A stretch of DNA of 64,000 bases from assembly GCF_002934545.1 (NCBI RefSeq), contig NZ_PTJA01000012.1:62001-126000 (forward strand). The letters are read 5' to 3'. Made by a program: the position numbers and the translations under genes. How positions within the stretch are numbered: position 1 is the first letter of the stretch; each line of letters starts with the position of its first letter. Below, piece after piece: positions 1-8,083 of this stretch. The notes under the pieces are model-generated. The model had not been told where the DNA came from. It saw nothing but the letters and a program-made list of their open reading frames with translations, and did no database searches. Source of the stretch: Lacrimispora xylanisolvens. GTDB lineage: Bacteria; Bacillota; Clostridia; Lachnospirales; Lachnospiraceae.

Positions 1-235
1 AATTCATTCCGATTGCATGAACGTAATCCAGCTTCCAGCTTCTTTTGAACTCATCATACTGGCTTTCCAGTTCATCTGCAATATTATCCCGCCGCTCCTG
101 ACCGGTTTTGGCAATGTATTTTTCAAATTCCCGGTTAATGAGCAGGTTGGAGGCAAGTCCGATCAGTGCAATGGTAATGAGGAGGGTTAAAAGTATGGTC
201 AGGGAAAGCTGTTTTCTTAAGGTTTTCATATGCAT
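1..235 (-). CDS. Sensor histidine kinase, N-terminal part only (cut by window edge)
   Basis: This is the start of a membrane sensor kinase whose remainder lies before base 1. The visible residues begin MHMKTLRKQLSLTILLTLL, giving one hydrophobic transmembrane helix (about residues 11-30). A charged, probably extracellular segment follows (NREFEKYIAKTGQERRDN). No HAMP, DHp or ATPase domain is in view, so the kinase call rests on position: its ATG overlaps the stop codon of the OmpR-type regulator by one base (TGATG), a typical translationally coupled regulator-kinase pair. The second ATG at 229 is an alternative start. The sensed signal cannot be told from this fragment. Confidence 0.75.
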   Translation of the reverse strand, partial: MHMKTLRKQLSLTILLTLLITIALIGLASNLLINREFEKYIAKTGQERRDNIADELESQYDEFKRSWKLDYVHAIGMN

Positions 236-933
236 CAGCCTCCGAACTTATAGCCCAGCCCGGGAATCGTTAAGACATAGTCGGGATTTTTAGGATCATC
301 CTCTATTTTCTTTCTGATATTTTTAATGTGGCTGTCAATGGCTCTGTCATAACCGGCAAAGTCCCTGCCAAGAGCCGTATCAATCAGTTCCTCCCTGGTA
401 AATACCTTACCGGGATATTTAATGAGGGCAGATAATATCTTCAGTTCGCTTGGTGTGAGTGTCAGACCGGATCCATTTTTTCTTACCTCATTTTTTTCAA
501 AATCAACGACCAGATCACCGTCTCTCCAGGAATTTCGTTTAACAAGAGGTACCAGATCCCCTTCTGTGCGTCTTAATACCGCCTCCACCCTGGCATACAG
601 TTCCTTTAAACCAAAGGGTTTCATAATATAGTCGTCGGCTCCCAGCTCCAGCCCGCTTACCACATCCTCTTCCTCTACTCTGGCAGTCAGCATTATGACT
701 GGAATCCGAGACTTTTTTCGGATGGCGGAGCAGACCTCTTCTCCTGAGATATCAGGCAGCATTAAATCCAGTATGACAAGGGAGAGATTCTCCGTATCAA
801 ATATTTCCAGTGCCTTCTTCCCAGTTTCGGCGGGGAATGTCTTAAATCCTTTGCTTTCCATGAGCATACATACTACTTCCAGAATTTTAGGCTCATCATC
901 CACTACCAGCACTTGCCTGCAGTTATTGTTCAT
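235..933 (-). CDS. OmpR/PhoB-family response regulator
   Basis: Two-domain DNA-binding response regulator of 232 residues, the normal family length. The receiver domain (about 8-118) has the acidic pair DD at 12-13, the phospho-acceptor Asp56 in LVILDLMLPD and the conserved Lys105 in IMKPFG. A winged-helix effector domain fills about 133-232 (LTLTPSELKIL, AIDSHIKNIRKKIEDD, GLGYKF). It is coupled by a one-base overlap to the downstream kinase. It lies just after the terminator of the copper operon on the same strand, so read-through could link the two, but a copper-sensing role is only inference. The start is supported by AGGTGACAGGAA upstream of the ATG. Confidence 0.93.
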   Translation of the reverse strand: MNNNCRQVLVVDDEPKILEVVCMLMESKGFKTFPAETGKKALEIFDTENLSLVILDLMLPDISGEEVCSAIRKKSRIPVIMLTARVEEEDVVSGLELGADDYIMKPFGLKELYARVEAVLRRTEGDLVPLVKRNSWRDGDLVVDFEKNEVRKNGSGLTLTPSELKILSALIKYPGKVFTREELIDTALGRDFAGYDRAIDSHIKNIRKKIEDDPKNPDYVLTIPGLGYKFGG

Positions 934-965
934 TTCCTGTCACCTCATTTTAAAAACTTTCAGTA

Positions 966-1002
966 TGAAAAGAGGGAACCGGTCAGATTCCGGTTCCCGT
1001 CT
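966..1002 (-). terminator. Terminator of the copA-copZ operon
   Basis: A perfect 9-bp stem (GGGAACCGG / CCGGTTCCC, forward 974-982 and 990-998) follows the copZ stop codon. On the minus strand it is followed by TCTTTTCAT, a weak U-rich tail. Some read-through into the response regulator gene is plausible. Confidence 0.75.
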
Positions 1003-1006
1003 TTCT

Positions 1007-1216
1007 TTATTCTACTACATCATATCCCTGGTCTTCAATCTCAGCTTTGATTTTTTCTACCGGTGCTTCATCGGGATTGTGATCCACAGTCACGGTTTTT
1101 GCAGCTAAATCAACCGCTACTCCTGATACGCCGGATAACCCGCTTACTGCTCCTGTTATTGCTTTTACACAATGTTCACATGCCATTCCATCTACGTTTA
1201 TTACTGTCTTTGCCAT
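1007..1216 (-). CDS. copZ: CopZ-type copper chaperone (single HMA domain)
   Basis: Small cytoplasmic metallochaperone of 69 residues consisting of one heavy-metal-associated domain. The metal site is in the N-terminal motif VDGMACEHCVKAI (Met-x-Cys-x-x-Cys), and the sequence ends QGYDVVE as in other HMA domains. It should hand Cu(I) to CopA encoded upstream in the same operon. I start it at 1216 because GGAGG lies at a good distance before that ATG. The longer form would begin at 1231 inside the ribosome site. It is the last gene of copA-exported protein-copZ and is followed by a terminator. Confidence 0.93.
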   Translation of the reverse strand: MAKTVINVDGMACEHCVKAITGAVSGLSGVSGVAVDLAAKTVTVDHNPDEAPVEKIKAEIEDQGYDVVE

Positions 1217-1239
1217 ATCAATTTCCTCCATGATTTTAA

Positions 1240-1959
1240 TTATTTAATATTAAAAGGCTTTAAAAACTTGTTGACCTGCACTTTCTTTCCGTTTTCCATA
1301 ACTGGAACGGGTGCATAGAGCCAGCCTTCCACTTTTTCAGGGTCTACGCCAGCCGCAATCAACGGTTCAGGTGACAGAACAAACACAATATCTTTATCCT
1401 GTGCCTGTTTCGTTGCAGCACTGGTCTCTAAGTCTTTTGCCCATTCAAACATATTTCCGCCGCCCAGCTTTACTCCAAAATGATCCATATCCATATGGTA
1501 ATTAATCAGGTTACGGCCATTTTTCACCAGTCCCTCATAGGAGGAAAGGGCGGATTCTTCTGTACCAGTGAAGCTTCCATCATTGAGCTTCACGCCTACA
1601 GTTATAACATCGTCGTTTATCTCGTAATTCTCAGGAAGCTTTCCGGTATCCAGGCCTGCCTGGATAAATGGTGCCGCATCTGCCTGAAGCTTTACGTCAA
1701 AACGAGAACTTTCATCTGTTTCTCCGCTCCAGATAAAACGGGCTCCCCCGTCAGGAGCAGTCAGGACAAAGCCTTTGCCCCCATCTTCCTTACTCACCTG
1801 ATCAGGAATGGCATTTAATACCATATCAAAGGACTGTACCGACTTTTTACCCACTACATCAAGGGTACCTCCGGCACTTTCTACTGTCAGAAATATAATT
1901 GCTGCAATCACCAGTACACCGGCGATAATTGCGGTTATTGTTTTCTTGTTCTTTAACAT
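1240..1959 (-). CDS. Membrane-anchored exported protein of unknown function in copper operon
   Basis: Protein of 239 residues with an uncleaved N-terminal anchor or signal helix (about residues 8-26, ITAIIAGVLVIAAIIFL) and an otherwise soluble, presumably extracytoplasmic body. I do not recognise the family. Potential soft-metal ligands cluster in the stretch NYHMDMDHFGVK and further on in GGGNMFEW, which suits a metal-binding or delivery role outside the membrane, but this is inference. It lies 7 bp after copA and 23 bp before copZ and has its own GAGGTGACAG ribosome site, so it is very likely co-transcribed and works with the copper ATPase. Confidence 0.75.
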   Translation of the reverse strand: MLKNKKTITAIIAGVLVIAAIIFLTVESAGGTLDVVGKKSVQSFDMVLNAIPDQVSKEDGGKGFVLTAPDGGARFIWSGETDESSRFDVKLQADAAPFIQAGLDTGKLPENYEINDDVITVGVKLNDGSFTGTEESALSSYEGLVKNGRNLINYHMDMDHFGVKLGGGNMFEWAKDLETSAATKQAQDKDIVFVLSPEPLIAAGVDPEKVEGWLYAPVPVMENGKKVQVNKFLKPFNIK

Positions 1960-1966
1960 GGATCTG

Positions 1967-4444
1967 TCACCTCTTTCCTGTGTCTGGCCTAAACCTCTTT
2001 AACCGCAGCGCATTGGTCAGCACTGATACAGAGCTAAGGCTCATGGCAGCTGCTGCAAACATAGGGTTTAAAAGAGGGCCGTTAAATAGTAAATGTAACA
2101 CACCTGCTGCAATGGGAATTCCGATTACATTATAACCGAATGCCCAGAAAAGGTTTTGTTTGATATTACGAATGGTATGCTTACTTAAATCAATGGCTGC
2201 CGGCACATCCATCAGATCAGACCGCATTAATACGATATCTGCTGATTCCATGGCAACATCCGTACCGGAACCGATGGCGATTCCGATATCTGCCTGAGCC
2301 AGCGCAGGTGCATCGTTGATTCCATCTCCTACCATGGCTACTTTCCGGTTCTCTGACTGAAGCTTTTTCACTTCATTGGACTTATCCTGAGGCAGAACCT
2401 CAGCAAGAACCCGGTCAATTCCTACCTGTTTTGCAATGGCTGCAGCCGTCTTTTTATTATCACCGGTAATCATGGCAACTTCGATTCCCATCTTATGAAG
2501 CCGCTCAATGGCTGCACGGCTGGACTCCTTCACAACGTCGGCAACCGCTACAATTCCTGCCAGTTCCCCATTGATTGCTACATACATGGGAGTTTTGCCT
2601 TCTTCTGCCAGCCTGTCTGAAATCTCTTCCATACCTGCAAGGGAGATGTTTTGCTCATCCATCAGTTTTCTGTTTCCAGCAAGGATATCTTCTCCCTCCA
2701 GACGAGCCTTGATTCCACGTCCGGTCAGTGAATCAAACTGCTCCGCTTCCAATAGGGTAAGTCCTGATTCCTTTGCTCCAAGGACAATTGCCTGACCAAG
2801 GGGATGCTCAGAACCTCTCTCCGCCGATGCGGTAAGCTGTAAGAGACGGTCTTTTGAAACACTGCCTGCCACAAGTACATCTGTCACTTTTGGTTTACCT
2901 TCTGTAATGGTTCCTGTTTTATCAAATACAATGGTATTTATTTTGTGAGCGGTCTCCAGAGCTTCTCCGCCCTTAATTAAGATTCCGTTCTCTGCTCCTT
3001 TTCCCGTACCTACCATGATGGCAGTGGGTGTAGCAAGACCCAGTGCACAGGGACATGCGATTACCAGGACGGAAATAAAGATGGTAAGTGCAAATTTCAA
3101 ATCTCCTGCTGTACCGAAGTACCAGCCAATTCCTGCAAGCAGGGCAATGACACAGACAACTGGTACAAAGTATCCGGAAACGATGTCTGCCATCTGGGCA
3201 ATAGGTGCTTTTGACCCCTGGGCATCTTCTACCAGTTTGATGATCTGGGCAAGGGCTGTATCACTTCCGATTTTTTCAGCTTTAAACTGGATCACACCTG
3301 TGGTGTTTAAGGAAGCGGCATAAACCGGATCTCCTTCTTTTTTGTCCACCGGCATACTTTCTCCGGTGAGCATGGATTCATCAATGGAAGTGTGTCCGCC
3401 TGTAACAGTTCCGTCAACCGGAATCTTATCACCAGGCTTTACCAGAATTATATCGCCGATTTCCACTTCGTCAATGGGGATTTCCTTTTCCTGCCCGTTT
3501 TCCAGAATTACGGCTGTTTTTGGAGCAAGACCCATAAGCTTTTTAATGGCTTCACTGGTTCTTCCTTTGGATACAGCCTCTAAGGATTTGCCCAGTAAAA
3601 TCAAGGTAATAATGACACCGGCTGATTCAAAATAAAGGGCATCTACTGCCATAAAATGTCCGGCAGCGATCTGGAATGTATTATAAATGCTGTATAAAAC
3701 AGCTGCTGTTGTTCCGATTGCAATGAGTGAATCCATATTAGGACTTCTCTGAAAAAGTGCTTTAAAACCAATGGCGTAAAATTTATATCCTACCCCAATG
3801 ACAGGGGCTGTTAATATCAGTTCCGTCAGAGCATAGGCAAGGGGATAGTTCATGGGCTCAATGGCTGATGGGAATGGAAGGCGGATAAAGCTGATCATGG
3901 GTGCCATCGCAATATATAATAATGGAAGGGAGAATACTGCTGAAGTAATAAACTTCGTCCACAGTGTCTTAATCTCCTGCTGCTTTCTTAATCTGTCTTC
4001 GTCCGCAGCGTCTGCTTTATTCACTTCCAGTGCCTGATATCCTGCCTTTTCAATGGCTGCCTTAATGGCGGATAATCTTACTTTCCGGGGATCATAGGCA
4101 ATGGTTGCTTTTTCTGTTGCAAAATTGACTGAGGAGCTTTCCACACCCTCCAGCTTTCCGACTGCTTTTTCCACCCGTCTGGCACAGGCTGCACAGGTCA
4201 TTCCGCCAATGGGAATGGTTACGTCCGAATATTCTGTTTTTTCTGCTGCTTCATATCCAATCTTAGAAACTGCATTTTTGATATCAGATAAATTCAGGCT
4301 GCTGTCATATTCCACAAAAAGCTTTTCACTGGCAAGGTTCACAGATGCCTGACTGATTCCCGGAAGCTTCTTGACTGTTTTTTCAATTCTCTGGGCACAG
4401 GCCGCGCAGGTCATGCCTCTTATATCTAACGTTTTATTTTCCAT
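1967..4444 (-). CDS. copA: P1B-type copper-exporting ATPase CopA
   Basis: Integral membrane ATPase that exports Cu(I). It has two N-terminal HMA domains, each with GMTCAAC (about residues 11-16 and 82-87), then the P1B transmembrane core. The metal site CPCALGLATP lies in the sixth core helix. The TGES actuator motif, the phosphorylation motif DKTGTITEGKP, the HP motif (SEHPLG) and the hinge GDGINDAPAL are all intact. YN and MSLSSVSV in the last helices match the Cu(I) subtype. At about 825 residues the length is normal. The ATG at 4444 is preferred over the in-frame GTG at 4453 because AGAGGTG sits before it. It is divergent from an HxlR regulator and heads the operon. Confidence 0.97.
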   Translation of the reverse strand: MENKTLDIRGMTCAACAQRIEKTVKKLPGISQASVNLASEKLFVEYDSSLNLSDIKNAVSKIGYEAAEKTEYSDVTIPIGGMTCAACARRVEKAVGKLEGVESSSVNFATEKATIAYDPRKVRLSAIKAAIEKAGYQALEVNKADAADEDRLRKQQEIKTLWTKFITSAVFSLPLLYIAMAPMISFIRLPFPSAIEPMNYPLAYALTELILTAPVIGVGYKFYAIGFKALFQRSPNMDSLIAIGTTAAVLYSIYNTFQIAAGHFMAVDALYFESAGVIITLILLGKSLEAVSKGRTSEAIKKLMGLAPKTAVILENGQEKEIPIDEVEIGDIILVKPGDKIPVDGTVTGGHTSIDESMLTGESMPVDKKEGDPVYAASLNTTGVIQFKAEKIGSDTALAQIIKLVEDAQGSKAPIAQMADIVSGYFVPVVCVIALLAGIGWYFGTAGDLKFALTIFISVLVIACPCALGLATPTAIMVGTGKGAENGILIKGGEALETAHKINTIVFDKTGTITEGKPKVTDVLVAGSVSKDRLLQLTASAERGSEHPLGQAIVLGAKESGLTLLEAEQFDSLTGRGIKARLEGEDILAGNRKLMDEQNISLAGMEEISDRLAEEGKTPMYVAINGELAGIVAVADVVKESSRAAIERLHKMGIEVAMITGDNKKTAAAIAKQVGIDRVLAEVLPQDKSNEVKKLQSENRKVAMVGDGINDAPALAQADIGIAIGSGTDVAMESADIVLMRSDLMDVPAAIDLSKHTIRNIKQNLFWAFGYNVIGIPIAAGVLHLLFNGPLLNPMFAAAAMSLSSVSVLTNALRLKRFRPDTGKR

Positions 4445-4551
4445 ATATTTCACCTCTTTTAATTGGCTGATGCCTCTTGAAGTTTTTGAGTACTCATGAT
4501 ATTATTATGGCAGATATCGCAATTATTGCAAGTATGCACTTTTTAGTGATA

Positions 4552-4571
4552 TAGTACCCAAAAAGATACTA
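4552..4571. promoter_or_regulatory. Candidate operator between copA and the HxlR regulator gene
   Basis: TAGTA (4552-4556) and TACTA (4567-4571) form an inverted repeat 15 bp before the HxlR start codon, inside the 141-bp divergent control region. A GATAC/GTATC palindrome also lies beside the second HxlR gene near 9760, so the two regulators may recognise similar sites. No canonical CsoR or CopY box was seen. Confidence 0.35.
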
Positions 4572-4585
4572 AAGGAGGATTCACT

Positions 4586-4948
4586 ATGCCCCCAATTGAT
4601 TGTGCCGGCTACAACTGTCCGGTGGATGCAACCCTGGATATGATCGGAGGGAAATACAAAGCCCTGATTTTATGGCATCTGATCGACCACACCTTACGAT
4701 TTGGAGAACTAAGAAAACTGATTCCCCAGGCCACACCCAAGATGCTGACCCAGCAGTTAAGAGAGCTGGAAGAGAATAATTTGATTATAAGGACCGTTTA
4801 TCCAGTTGTTCCTCCAAAGGTGGAATACACTCTTTCCGATCTGGGAAACAGCATACGCCCCATTCTTGAGACCATGTATAAATGGGGAGCAGATTACTTA
4901 ACCCAAAATGGTGTTACCGTAAACTGCTCCATGAAATGTCCTGATTAA
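4586..4948 (+). CDS. HxlR-family winged-helix regulator
   Basis: Small DNA-binding regulator of 120 residues, typical of HxlR proteins. The core shows GGKYKALILWHL, FGELRKLIPQATPKMLTQQLRELEE and VPPKVEYTLSDLG, the usual helix-turn-helix and wing. Cys6 and Cys11 near the N-terminus and the C-terminal CSMKC could sense thiol-reactive stress or metal. It is divergent from copA and is therefore the likely local regulator, which would be unusual for copper genes (normally CsoR or CopY). AAAGGAGG supports the start. Its stop codon lies one base from the end of the convergent DUF2318 gene. Confidence 0.9.
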   Translation: MPPIDCAGYNCPVDATLDMIGGKYKALILWHLIDHTLRFGELRKLIPQATPKMLTQQLRELEENNLIIRTVYPVVPPKVEYTLSDLGNSIRPILETMYKWGADYLTQNGVTVNCSMKCPD

Positions 4949-4949
4949 T

Positions 4950-5474
4950 TTAATATGTTTTTTTCCAGTTAGCAAATATCTGTTTGGATTCCTTTAAAAA
5001 GTCAGAAGAGATCGTGATTGACTCATCCGTCACGGTCTTATTCTGATCGAATATAGGCCATGGATTACAGCCTCCGGCTTCCACTTCCACCCGGCTCATA
5101 GGGAATCTGTTACCACAATTCTGGCACACCAGCTCATTCCCATCCTGTTTATAGTATCCCCGACCGGAATCGTAACATACCTGACAGGTATTAAATGCAG
5201 TTCGTATGGTACCGTCAGGCGCTTTCACTGCCAGAACTTCCATCTTTGTTCCATCTGCTTCTACCGGATAAAAGCTCACCTTTTCTGTGATATCTGAAAC
5301 TGGAATTACAAGATCTGTGTCTGCCTGTGCACTTTTACTGTTGTTTTCCGATTTTATAGCTGTGGTTTCCTGTGTTTTGGTTGCAGAATTGGAGCTGCAG
5401 CCAGTAAGTACCAGCAATGACATAGCAGCCACCACCGCTGTTTTAAGTATTGATATTCTATTTGCCTTCATCAT
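4950..5474 (-). CDS. DUF2318 (Fe-S-membrane-like) lipoprotein
   Basis: Exported lipoprotein of 174 residues: a signal peptide ends in the lipobox LTGC (Cys26), and a Ser/Asn/Thr-rich linker follows. The C-terminal domain holds the DUF2318 signature of paired cysteines, NTCQVC, then ELVCQNC, then EAGGCNPWP. These are likely metal or cluster ligands. DUF2318 domains are commonly found near metal transport genes, and the biochemical role is not established. It is the last gene of the operon HMA-TauE/SafE fusion, 32-residue peptide, DUF2318, and begins 11 bp after the peptide gene. A part in extracellular copper or iron handling is inference from these neighbours. Confidence 0.85.
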   Translation of the reverse strand: MMKANRISILKTAVVAAMSLLVLTGCSSNSATKTQETTAIKSENNSKSAQADTDLVIPVSDITEKVSFYPVEADGTKMEVLAVKAPDGTIRTAFNTCQVCYDSGRGYYKQDGNELVCQNCGNRFPMSRVEVEAGGCNPWPIFDQNKTVTDESITISSDFLKESKQIFANWKKTY

Positions 5475-5485
5475 TCTTCTCCTTG

Positions 5486-5584
5486 TTATTCACTTTTATT
5501 TTCATTTCTTCTCATAAAAAATAATCCTGCGATCAGAGCCGCTGCCGGCAGTATGCAGTGCCAGTGACTGTATAATAATCCCAT
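5486..5584 (-). CDS. Small single-helix membrane peptide (32 aa) with HWHC motif
   Basis: Short ORF that fits exactly between two metal-linked genes: 51 bp after the TauE/SafE fusion and 11 bp before the DUF2318 gene. AAAGGAG lies 8 bases before the ATG, one of the best ribosome sites in the region. The product starts MGLLYSHWHCILPAAALIAG, continues as one hydrophobic helix (LFFM) and ends in a charged tail RRNENKSE. The HxHC cluster near the outer edge of the helix could bind Cu(I) or another soft metal. I recognise no family. Being so short, it is easily missed by gene callers. Confidence rests on the ribosome site, exact packing and composition. Confidence 0.65.
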   Translation of the reverse strand: MGLLYSHWHCILPAAALIAGLFFMRRNENKSE

Positions 5585-5635
5585 AAACCAATCTCCTTTC
5601 CCATTCCTGTCAGAACCTGATTATTCATAGCATAA

Positions 5636-7507
5636 TTATCCGCAGCATGATCCTCCGGACCCCTGAAACGTTTCCTCAGGCCATATCATCGTCTGAAATT
5701 TACTCACTTCATCCTTTACTGCGTTTAGATCCACGTTCTCCAAATCATCTACCACCTTTATATATCCATAAAAGGAATTGTCCCCGGTAGAAAAGTCAAA
5801 ACTTTTATCTGGTACAAAATAAAGGGTGTTTTCTCCCTTTTCAAGATACAGTTCCGTAGCAAAATCAGGGATCAGAAGATTGGTCCCATAGTCCATATCC
5901 TGACGGTTATCAATAAATGTCCACTCCGTATCCACTCCGGCTTTTACCACCGCAACTGCCGGCTTAAATCCCTGACTGGTAAGTTCAAGAGTGATTTTTT
6001 GTACGGGCTTTCCATTCTCATCCGTGGATTCCTGAGCAACGACCACATCATCAACTGGTATGGTATATCCGGCTGGAACCGGTTTTTGGGGTGCATATTC
6101 TTTTAATACTCCCTGACTTTCTGATTGCTGGCCGCCATCTGTCTCTCCCTCTTTTAAAACATTAATCGAACCACGAATCATACCCATCCAGCAGCTATAT
6201 GGGATTTTTCCGGTTTTGTCCGGCGTAAATTCCACCACGTTTTCTCCTGTATGAAAGGAATATTCGATGCCGTATTCCCTTATAATCATCCGGTTATTAC
6301 AACCGTTTATACTTCCTGCAGGTGCATCTATAATCCACTTTACAGGAATTCCTGCCTGAACCTTAATATTTGGATACCGCCCCGGACTTAATGTGCTGTT
6401 AATCACCTGCACACCGTCTTCTATTTTTATCTGCCCTGAACTTTCCTGCTGATTTCCACTGATGCCTTCCAGCCCAGGTAAGATTGCAGATGGACTGATT
6501 CCCGCCAGACTGACTCCCTGTGTAAACATGGACAGTCCCAGTACCACCACTAAAACTGCACCGGCAGTCATGACTCTGTTTGTGAATTTCTTTGAAAGAA
6601 CCGTTGATAAAGCTCCCAGAATAAACATCAGGGGAACAGTGCCAAGGCTGAATAAAAACATGGAAAGTGCACCGGAAAACGGATTTCCGGTTGACAGTGC
6701 ATAGATCTGCATGGCCTGGAGTGGTCCGCAGGGCATCAGTCCATTTAAAAGGCCTACAAAAAACGGACTGTTACTTTTTGATTTTTCTTTCTGGATCTTT
6801 ACTGCAATAAACTTTGGCATTCTGGGATTTAGTCTGCGAAGCCAGGGAAAGATTCCCAGCATGTTGATGCCCATAATTACCATAAAGATCCCTGCTGCCA
6901 GCTTTAAAACACCCTGAAAGGTGTTAGAAAAGGTTACGGCAGCTCCCAGGCCTCCTGCCAGGAAACCCACGGCTGTATAAGAAATAACACGGCCGAGGTT
7001 GTAAAGAAATGCAGGCCGAAATGCTGCAAGCCGTCCCTGATTTAATTCTTCCTGTCCGCTTTTGGGAATACACTGGGAAAGGTTAATGCCGCCGCACATT
7101 GCCACACAGTGAACGGAGGTAATCAGTCCGATTATAAAGAGCATTCCGTATCCCATTGTCTTATCCGCCAGCTGGCTGGGCACCAGGAGATTTAACAGAC
7201 CGGATTGTTCTAAAAAAAGATACAGGGAAGCAATAATCATTAAAACACCTATAGTCCTGGATGTATCTTTTCTTTCCTGCCCCTGATCCGTTATCACGCT
7301 ATACCCTAAATTTTCAATGATTCCTGTTATGCTCTGATAGGAAATAATATCCGTATCAAACGTGACCAGAGCGGTTCCTGCGTTATAGCTCACCTCTGCT
7401 TTTTCGATTCCAGCTGTGTTACGTAATTTTTTTTCAATTTTATTCTGGCAGCTGATACAGGTCATCCCGCCGATACGCAATTTTTTCGTTCTGATTGCAT
7501 TTCCCAT
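5636..7507 (-). CDS. HMA - TauE/SafE membrane - double cupredoxin-like fusion protein
   Basis: Three-part protein of 623 residues. Residues 1-75 are an HMA domain with the metal site GGMTCISC (Cys17, Cys20). Residues of roughly 85-340 form a polytopic TauE/SafE (UreH-like) membrane domain with the hallmark SVHCVAMCGGI and a later LLNGLMPCGPLQAMQ. The C-terminal half carries two cupredoxin-like beta domains. The first contains INGCNN and PYSCWMGMIRG, with possible Cys and Met ligands, and the second contains FIDNRQDMDYG and FYGYIKVV. The protein ends GGSCCG. It probably moves copper across the membrane or delivers it outside. AAAGGAGG supports the ATG at 7507 over the longer form at 7585. It heads the operon with the HWHC peptide and DUF2318 lipoprotein. 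Confidence 0.9.
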   Translation of the reverse strand: MGNAIRTKKLRIGGMTCISCQNKIEKKLRNTAGIEKAEVSYNAGTALVTFDTDIISYQSITGIIENLGYSVITDQGQERKDTSRTIGVLMIIASLYLFLEQSGLLNLLVPSQLADKTMGYGMLFIIGLITSVHCVAMCGGINLSQCIPKSGQEELNQGRLAAFRPAFLYNLGRVISYTAVGFLAGGLGAAVTFSNTFQGVLKLAAGIFMVIMGINMLGIFPWLRRLNPRMPKFIAVKIQKEKSKSNSPFFVGLLNGLMPCGPLQAMQIYALSTGNPFSGALSMFLFSLGTVPLMFILGALSTVLSKKFTNRVMTAGAVLVVVLGLSMFTQGVSLAGISPSAILPGLEGISGNQQESSGQIKIEDGVQVINSTLSPGRYPNIKVQAGIPVKWIIDAPAGSINGCNNRMIIREYGIEYSFHTGENVVEFTPDKTGKIPYSCWMGMIRGSINVLKEGETDGGQQSESQGVLKEYAPQKPVPAGYTIPVDDVVVAQESTDENGKPVQKITLELTSQGFKPAVAVVKAGVDTEWTFIDNRQDMDYGTNLLIPDFATELYLEKGENTLYFVPDKSFDFSTGDNSFYGYIKVVDDLENVDLNAVKDEVSKFQTMIWPEETFQGSGGSCCG

Positions 7508-7585
7508 TACGCATCCTCCTTTTTCATTTCTGATAGAAGAATAGCAGGAGCATATGTAGAAGTTGTGTAGATGGTTTTTGGACAC

Positions 7586-7629
7586 AAAAAAAACACGTAT
7601 ATCTCATTGGTTTAAGTGAGATACACGTG
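7586..7629 (-). terminator. Rho-independent terminator after the CheX-like gene
   Basis: The minus strand carries a 13-bp stem with one internal mismatch (CACGTGTATCTCA against TGAGATATACGTG) and a 10-base loop, followed directly by eight T residues. It lies just after the cheX-like stop codon. Confidence 0.92.
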
Positions 7630-7636
7630 CATTTCA

Positions 7637-8083
7637 TTATTTAGCCGGTTCCAGTCTGATATCCAGACAGACTTCCCCTATTTCCGAAGTGATTAAGATG
7701 TTGTTTCGAAATTCATAGTCTTCACCGCCGTCCTGACTTTTTAAGACAGGGGGAAGGATATCACAGGTCAAATCTTTCTCTGCAAGCATGGTAAGTACAT
7801 TTCCACTGATGATATTGGCTATTTCTGATATGGCAGAGATTACAAATTCATCCACTGTATCAAACTCCATGCCGCTCATAATGGTTACAATTCCAAGAGA
7901 TGTCTGATGAGGAAGACGATAAATTACTTCTCCTTTTAAATCACCAGTAAAACCGATGGAAACATCTAACTCTTCCTCATTCCCTAAACACTCTGCCGGC
8001 TGGTCAGAGATATTTGATATATCCAGCATTAAGTGAAAAACATTACGGGTCGCTTCTAAAAAGGGAGTGTACAAATCAGTCAT
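7637..8083 (-). CDS. CheX-family chemotaxis phosphatase-like protein
   Basis: Cytoplasmic protein of 148 residues of the CheC/CheX/FliY group, which dephosphorylates CheY-P. The signature helix SEIANIISGNVLTML (Glu and Asn of the active site) is intact, and a second related stretch begins GFTGDLKGEVIYRL. I start it at 8083, where GGGGTGG precedes ATG, so that it overlaps the bacteriohemerythrin gene by 8 bp. The two are clearly co-transcribed. There is no cheY nearby. Pairing with an oxygen-binding hemerythrin suggests a link between redox state and motility or another response-regulator pathway (inference). Confidence 0.85.
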   Translation of the reverse strand: MTDLYTPFLEATRNVFHLMLDISNISDQPAECLGNEEELDVSIGFTGDLKGEVIYRLPHQTSLGIVTIMSGMEFDTVDEFVISAISEIANIISGNVLTMLAEKDLTCDILPPVLKSQDGGEDYEFRNNILITSEIGEVCLDIRLEPAK

